This document shows, in pieces, positions 5,885 to 9,707 of a stretch of DNA of 9,707 nt (position 1 is the stretch's first letter; the number at the start of each line of letters is the position of its first letter). The notes beneath the pieces are model-generated. The model saw only the letters and a list, made by a program, of their open reading frames with translations. It made no database searches and was not told the origin of the DNA. This DNA comes from Bacteroidales bacterium (lineage in GTDB: Bacteria; Bacteroidota; Bacteroidia; Bacteroidales; Marinilabiliaceae): positions 1 to 9,707 of the forward strand of contig CAAFWU010000072.1 in the NCBI GenBank assembly GCA_900766825.1. The letters are read 5' to 3'. Made by a program: the position numbers and the translations under genes.

Positions 5885-6196
5885 TTATTGTTTACTGTGT
5901 CGGATCCGTTGAGCCTTCTTGTCGTCGCGGCGCTTAAGATAGGGCGACTCTGGCAATTCGGGTAGCACATTGTCTATGGCATCTATCTGACCCACAACCT
6001 TTAGTAAGTGGATTAAAGTTGATAACGATATGTTGTATGCTGTGCCGTTTTCAAACTTATGCACCGTGGTTAGTCCTATTCCCGACAGCTCAGCAACCTC
6101 CCTCTGGGTTAGGTTACAACGCATCCGGTATTCTTTGAATCTGGCCCCAAGCAGACGTATGAGTTCGGGGGTGGAAAATGTATAATAGTCTACCAT
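5885..6196 (-). CDS. hipB: HipB-like XRE-family helix-turn-helix regulator (antitoxin)
   Basis: Small DNA-binding protein of 103 aa, the expected antitoxin and autorepressor partner of HipA. The Cro/C1-type HTH spans about 17-68: LGARFKEYRMRCNLTQREVAELSGIGLTTVHKFENG, with the usual TQ-EVA-SGIG turn and a recognition helix TTVHKFE. The C-terminus (LPELPESPYLKRRDDKKAQRIRH, about 78-100) is basic and, from memory, characteristic of HipB homologues encoded before Bacteroidales hipA genes. The reading frame looks intact. It lies 17 bp upstream of the truncated hipA on the same strand. A perfect palindrome at 6231-6255, 35-59 bp upstream of the start, is a plausible autoregulatory operator. With no intact HipA it is an orphan antitoxin; whether it still represses its own promoter or acts elsewhere cannot be told from sequence. 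Confidence 0.85.
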   Translation of the reverse strand: MVDYYTFSTPELIRLLGARFKEYRMRCNLTQREVAELSGIGLTTVHKFENGTAYNISLSTLIHLLKVVGQIDAIDNVLPELPESPYLKRRDDKKAQRIRHSKQ

Positions 6197-6230
6197 ATTT
6201 TACTTTGTTGTAACTATCATTATGTTGAAG

Positions 6231-6255
6231 ATAAACCCCTATTTTAGGGGTTTAT
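6231..6255. promoter_or_regulatory. Palindromic operator candidate upstream of hipB
   Basis: ATAAACCCCT (6231-6240) and AGGGGTTTAT (6246-6255) form a perfect 10-bp inverted repeat around ATTTT (an inner A-T pair makes it 11). It lies 35-59 bp upstream of the hipB ATG, where the promoter should be. HipB proteins are known to bind such dyads and repress their own operon. It could also act as an extra terminator for read-through from the peptidase gene, but no T-run follows on that strand. I found no consensus promoter beside it. Confidence 0.5.
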
Positions 6256-6341
6256 TATCACTTAAATGATATTTATAACACGCAATTTATACAACATTTG
6301 GAAAAGATGCAATCCTATTGCCCTTAAAGTATAGGGTGCAC

Positions 6342-6387
6342 AAAAAAAGAGATGCCCATTGGTGCTATTACAATGGGCATCCCTTTT
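6342..6387 (-). terminator. Intrinsic terminator after the dipeptidyl peptidase gene
   Basis: GATGCCCATTG (6351-6361) pairs perfectly with CAATGGGCATC (6371-6381) around a 9-nt loop; the stem extends to about 17 bp through one A/C mismatch and flanking A/T pairs (6345-6349 with 6383-6387). On the minus strand it ends in a run of seven T (complement of 6342-6348). It starts about 40 nt after the DPP IV stop and should end the mnmA-phosphoesterase-peptidase operon before hipB. Confidence 0.85.
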
Positions 6388-6428
6388 GTGATATTGTGCA
6401 GTATCGTGCTCTGTATTAGAAGTTTAGT

Positions 6429-8621
6429 CTATAGGTTTTCGAGCACATAGTTTATCATCTTTACGTAGAGGTGGTAGCGAACGTTGCCACCGTAGATGCT
6501 GTGGTTGCGGTTGGGGTAGGTGAACATATCGAACTGTACGTCGGCCTGCACCAAAGCCTCAACCATCTCCATCTGGTTCTGGTAGTGAACGTTGTCGTCG
6601 GCCGTGCCAGCCACAATAAGGTATTTACCCTTCAGGTTGGCTGCGTGGGTTGTGGGGCTGTTGTCATCGTAGCCGCTCTCGTTTTGGTCGGGTTTGCGGA
6701 GGTAGCGCTCGGCGTAAATGGTGTCGTAGTAGCGCCAGTTGGTCACAGGAGCCACTGCTATGCCCATTTTGAAAACGTCGCTTTTGCACATGCAGAGCGA
6801 GGTCATGAATCCGCCAAAACTCCAGCCCCAGATGCCAATGCGGTTGGCGTCAACGTAGGGTAGGGTGCCTATGTACTTGGCGGCCGCAATCTGGTCGTCG
6901 CTCTCGTATTTACCCAACTGTTTGTAGGTGCACTTGCGGAATTTCTCGCCTCTGGCTCCTGTGCCGCGGGGGTCTACGGACATTACAATGTAGCCCTTGG
7001 TGGCCAAAATCTGTTCCCAGTCCACTTCCCATTTATTTAAGACCTCTTGCGAATTGGGACCGCTATACTGAATAATCAGCACAGGATATTTCTTGTTGGG
7101 GTTGAAATCGGCTGGTTTCACAATCCAAGCGTTGAGGTCTATGCCGTCCACACCCTTAACGGTCATGAATTCGCGTGGCACGAAGACCTTTTTCTCCATG
7201 GTGAGCTTGAGGTCGGCATTGTCCTCAATGGTGCGGAGTTCGCGGCCCTTGCTGTCGCACACGGTGTAGCGTGGCACTTGGGTAACGGAACTGTGGCTCT
7301 TTACAAAGAAGTTGCACCCAACTCCAAAGTCGGCTCGGTTGGTGCCATCTTCGTTGGCAATGGCCTTGGTGGTCTGCTTCTTGAGGTCGTAGGCATAGAC
7401 CTCGCGGTTCATTGCATTTTTCTGTGCCGCCTGATAAAATACGGTAGTTCCCTTGGCGTCGATGCCATAGAGGTCGGTGACGTCGTAGTCTCCCTCGGTC
7501 AGCTTCTTTTTCTCCACACCGTTGGTTCCGTACCAGTAGAGGTGGTTCCAACCATCGCGTTCGCTAGTCAGTATGAAGTCTTTTCCCTCGTTGAAGAAGG
7601 TCACGCTCTTTATGGCACTCTCCTCTATGTAGCAATCGTTGCGCTCGGTGAGCAGGGTCGAGGTAACGGTAGATTTGGCGTTGACGGAGATTAAGTCCAT
7701 GCGGTTCTGCAATCTGTTCATCTTGATAACGCAGAGCATGTCTGGTTCGCCCGTCCAGAGGATTCGGGGTACGTATTTCTCCTCTTTGCCCAAGTCTATA
7801 TCCTTTGTTGTGCGGGTGTCAAGATCGAAGATGTGAACCGAAACGGTGGCATTCTTCTCGCCCGCCTTGGGGTACTTATATTTGTACTGACCTGGGTAGA
7901 GTTTGAAGGCATCGAAGGTTGGGTGGGAGGCTGCGTAGACTGGGAAACTGTACTCTGGCACCTCGCTCTCGTCGTACTTCACATAGGCCAGCTTCTTGCT
8001 GTCGGGACTCCAAGCGTAGGAGCGTTGTATTGAGAACTCCTCCTCGTTAACCCAGTCGGGGATGCCGTTAATCACTTTGTTGCGTTGCCCATCGGTGGTC
8101 ACGGTGCTGCTGCTCTGGTAACGAATTTTGTAGATGTAGAGGTTGTTGTTCTTGACGTAGCTTACCATGCTGCCGTTTGGCGAAAATGTGGCCTCCTGCT
8201 CGCGACCATCCTTGGTTAGCTTAATAAGCTGATTGTGAAGCACGTCCAATATGTAATAATCTGCCGTGAACGAGTGACGGTATATCTTGCTGCTGTTGCC
8301 CCAAATAAGAACAAAGTCGCCAGTGGCAGACACCTCGTAACCATCAATGGAATCGAATGTTGGCTTGTCTCCCTTCACATTATTTAGGTTCACTATGGTG
8401 CCTGTTTTTTTGCCATCGGAGTAGTTGAAGGTCTCGATGCATGTACCCGAATCAGAAATCACGTTGTAGTGCGTTCCATCGGGTGCCGACTGCAGTTCGT
8501 CGGGAGTGCTGGGGTATAGTGACCAATCTTTGTATAGCTCCGTTAGGCTTACCTCTTTTTGTTGCGCAAATGTGAGCGCGGCAACAGCCCAAAGGGCTAT
8601 AAACGTGATGTGTTTTTTCAT
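6429..8621 (-). CDS. Dipeptidyl peptidase IV (S9B prolyl oligopeptidase family), secreted
   Basis: Serine peptidase predicted to remove Xaa-Pro/Xaa-Ala dipeptides from peptide N-termini in the periplasm, feeding amino acid use. It is 730 aa, close to the Porphyromonas gingivalis DPPIV (about 720 aa). Seen: signal peptide MKKHITFIALWAVAALTFA (1-19, no lipobox Cys), a beta-propeller region (about 30-470) with DWVNEEEF (189-196), whose Glu pair anchors the substrate amino terminus, and an alpha/beta-hydrolase domain (about 480-730). Catalytic residues: Ser601 in GWSFGG, Asp675 in GTADDNVH, His707 in PNRNHSIYGG; Tyr519 (QYSGP) fits the oxyanion tyrosine, Tyr632/Tyr636 (YYDTIYAERY) the S1 pocket and Asn677 the substrate-contact Asn. 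All key residues are present, so it should be active. The start follows the phosphoesterase stop by one base and has AAAGAGG upstream, suggesting translational coupling. It ends before a strong terminator. Confidence 0.95.
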   Translation of the reverse strand: MKKHITFIALWAVAALTFAQQKEVSLTELYKDWSLYPSTPDELQSAPDGTHYNVISDSGTCIETFNYSDGKKTGTIVNLNNVKGDKPTFDSIDGYEVSATGDFVLIWGNSSKIYRHSFTADYYILDVLHNQLIKLTKDGREQEATFSPNGSMVSYVKNNNLYIYKIRYQSSSTVTTDGQRNKVINGIPDWVNEEEFSIQRSYAWSPDSKKLAYVKYDESEVPEYSFPVYAASHPTFDAFKLYPGQYKYKYPKAGEKNATVSVHIFDLDTRTTKDIDLGKEEKYVPRILWTGEPDMLCVIKMNRLQNRMDLISVNAKSTVTSTLLTERNDCYIEESAIKSVTFFNEGKDFILTSERDGWNHLYWYGTNGVEKKKLTEGDYDVTDLYGIDAKGTTVFYQAAQKNAMNREVYAYDLKKQTTKAIANEDGTNRADFGVGCNFFVKSHSSVTQVPRYTVCDSKGRELRTIEDNADLKLTMEKKVFVPREFMTVKGVDGIDLNAWIVKPADFNPNKKYPVLIIQYSGPNSQEVLNKWEVDWEQILATKGYIVMSVDPRGTGARGEKFRKCTYKQLGKYESDDQIAAAKYIGTLPYVDANRIGIWGWSFGGFMTSLCMCKSDVFKMGIAVAPVTNWRYYDTIYAERYLRKPDQNESGYDDNSPTTHAANLKGKYLIVAGTADDNVHYQNQMEMVEALVQADVQFDMFTYPNRNHSIYGGNVRYHLYVKMINYVLENL

Positions 8622-8622
8622 T

Positions 8623-9561
8623 CTAATCCTCTTTCGTGTGAAGTACTATAACAACAACTTCGCTTGGAGCGCAGAAGCGTATCTTTTTGCGCGATGTGCC
8701 AATGCCGTTCGATGTTATGATGGCCTGACCTTTGGTGTTGTAATTCAAACCTTTAACAAAACGCTGACCATAGAGCGAAGCCGTTATGGGTGCCACTGTG
8801 CCCAAGAGGGTCACCTGCCCTCCATGTGTGTGCCCTGCCAACGTTAGGTCGGCATTCGTAACGTCATATTGCTCGGCGTAGTCGGGTGTATGTGTCAGCA
8901 GTATAATGAAATCGTTGGCATCCAACTTGGTGGTTGGGCAACTGACCGTGCTGTCTATGGACAAAACGCCATCATTGAATTTATTGGTAACACCCGTAAT
9001 TTGTATGTGGGCATTGCCTTTGCACGAACTCAATCGCACCGTTTCGTCCTCCAAAAGCCTTATATTGTGTGCCTTCATCAAACTTTTTATCTCATCGGTG
9101 CATCGCTCAATGTCGTTGTTGCCCAAAACGGCCAGACGCTCAATGTTGGGTGTGCTCACTTCTAAAACTTGAAGCACGGCGTCAACATATTCACACCCCT
9201 CCTGATAGTCGCCGCCAAGTAGCAAAGCGTTGGGTTTCAGTTCCACCAACACGTTGGCCAAAGAGAGCAAATGCTCTGTATCGAAACGGCTGGGGTAGTG
9301 GATATCGGTCACAAAAGCTATGCGGTAGCCCTCGAACTCGGCGTCGATGTCGGCGGACCAAACATCGTAGCGCATCACCCTACTTATGCCTTCGTGATCA
9401 GCCTCAATCTTTTCCCTACTTCGCTTAATCTCAATGCTATGTTCTCCAACGTTGCCTGTATTGGGAGTCGCAAGTGTTGACTCTTGTGCCAAGACCATTG
9501 TTGTTGCCAACAGCGTCGCACAATAAACTAAACCTCCGTTTTTTATCATTTCCCTTACCAT
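8623..9561 (-). CDS. Calcineurin-like metallophosphoesterase (YkuE/YaeI type), exported
   Basis: Binuclear-metal phosphoesterase of 312 aa with unknown substrate; relatives (YkuE, YaeI, LpxG) act on lipid or envelope phosphates. Metal-ligand motifs appear in order: FVTDIHYP (Asp86, His88), LLGGDYQEG (Asp118), VLGNND (Asn148), LTHTPDY (His224) and AGHTHGG (His244, His246). The third motif reads GNND where most of the family has GNHD/GNHE. A hydrophobic stretch GLVYCATLLATTMVLA near the N-terminus looks like a signal peptide with cleavage after LA, so it probably acts outside the cytoplasmic membrane. The frame is open further upstream to 9702, but that would overlap mnmA and hide the signal peptide; I chose the ATG at 9561 (AAGGGA just upstream), with 9549 as an equal alternative. 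It lies 43 bp after mnmA and one base before the peptidase gene: same operon. Confidence 0.85.
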   Translation of the reverse strand: MVREMIKNGGLVYCATLLATTMVLAQESTLATPNTGNVGEHSIEIKRSREKIEADHEGISRVMRYDVWSADIDAEFEGYRIAFVTDIHYPSRFDTEHLLSLANVLVELKPNALLLGGDYQEGCEYVDAVLQVLEVSTPNIERLAVLGNNDIERCTDEIKSLMKAHNIRLLEDETVRLSSCKGNAHIQITGVTNKFNDGVLSIDSTVSCPTTKLDANDFIILLTHTPDYAEQYDVTNADLTLAGHTHGGQVTLLGTVAPITASLYGQRFVKGLNYNTKGQAIITSNGIGTSRKKIRFCAPSEVVVIVLHTKED

Positions 9562-9604
9562 ATTCCCTTGTGTGGTCTCGAAAAACGTTTTGCAAGTCAA
9601 GCAC

Positions 9605-9707
9605 TTAGTACGCAATGGGACCCGAGGCCATAACTTCGTCGTTGGCATAGAGGGCGGCGAACTGACCAGGGGTGACGCCTCGCTGTGGTGTGTCGAAGGC
9701 AATGAGC
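9605..9707 (-). CDS. mnmA: tRNA-specific 2-thiouridylase MnmA, C-terminal end only
   Basis: The window cuts this gene; only the last 33 codons and the stop (9605-9607) are present. They read IAFDTPQRGVTPGQFAALY and then NDEVMASGPIAY. The PQRGVTPGQFAALY block with a following G-x-I matches the conserved C-terminal beta-barrel end of MnmA, which thiolates C2 of wobble uridine-34 in tRNA Lys, Glu and Gln. It would be the first visible gene of a minus-strand operon with the phosphoesterase (43 bp downstream) and the dipeptidyl peptidase; its promoter is outside the window. The N-terminal ATP-pyrophosphatase domain cannot be checked here. Confidence 0.85.
   Translation of the reverse strand, partial: LIAFDTPQRGVTPGQFAALYANDEVMASGPIAY

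Noticed and set aside
5885..5970. Insertion sequence or transposase as cause of the hipA truncation
   Set aside because: No transposase frame, terminal inverted repeat pair flanking a cargo, or target duplication can be seen; the only palindromes are the hairpins described separately.
9562..9702. Upstream extension of the phosphoesterase to the start at 9702
   Set aside because: It would overlap the mnmA 3' end by almost 100 bp in another frame and place the signal peptide internally; the ATG at 9561 or 9549 fits better.

Overview
The window is ordinary chromosomal DNA from a member of the Bacteroidota, most likely order Bacteroidales (Prevotella-like or a relative). The evidence is a periplasmic dipeptidyl peptidase IV of the Porphyromonas/Bacteroides type, a HipB/HipA pair with typical Bacteroidales wording, a short-form phosphotransacetylase next to acetate kinase, A-rich leaders without clear Shine-Dalgarno sites, and a good match to the Bacteroidota promoter (-33 TTTTG, 20-nt spacer, -7 TATCTTTG). 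The genus is not resolved.

Layout, left to right. 1-169: tail region with a small plus-strand terminator-like hairpin for a gene outside the window. 170-1027 (-): EFR1-type flavodoxin/double-[4Fe-4S] ferredoxin. 1052-1112: strong minus-strand terminator ending the acetate operon. 1230-2429 (-) ackA and 2469-3464 (-) pta: the acetyl-CoA to acetate + ATP pathway. 3465-4043: divergent 579-bp regulatory region with a pta promoter about 350 nt upstream, degenerate 12-13-nt tandem repeats and TTGYGCAA-type palindromes. 4044-5528 (+): mnmE. 5490-6196 (-): a decayed HipBA toxin-antitoxin locus, in which the HipB-like regulator is whole but the HipA kinase is cut off after about 73 residues. It is bordered by a perfect 22-bp hairpin (5549-5599) and has a palindromic operator candidate upstream (6231-6255). 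6342-6387: strong minus-strand terminator. 6429-9707 (-): a probable operon read mnmA (3' end only), calcineurin-like phosphoesterase, dipeptidyl peptidase IV; the last two are separated by one base.

Functionally the region combines fermentative energy metabolism (pta-ackA, with a neighbouring electron carrier), tRNA wobble-U34 modification (mnmE and mnmA, in separate units), envelope-located hydrolases (phosphoesterase, DPP IV) and a toxin-antitoxin remnant. I see no CRISPR array, tRNA, rRNA or transposase. I found no clearly new system; the parts most worth a second look are the hipA truncation with its palindromes and the repeat-rich pta leader.
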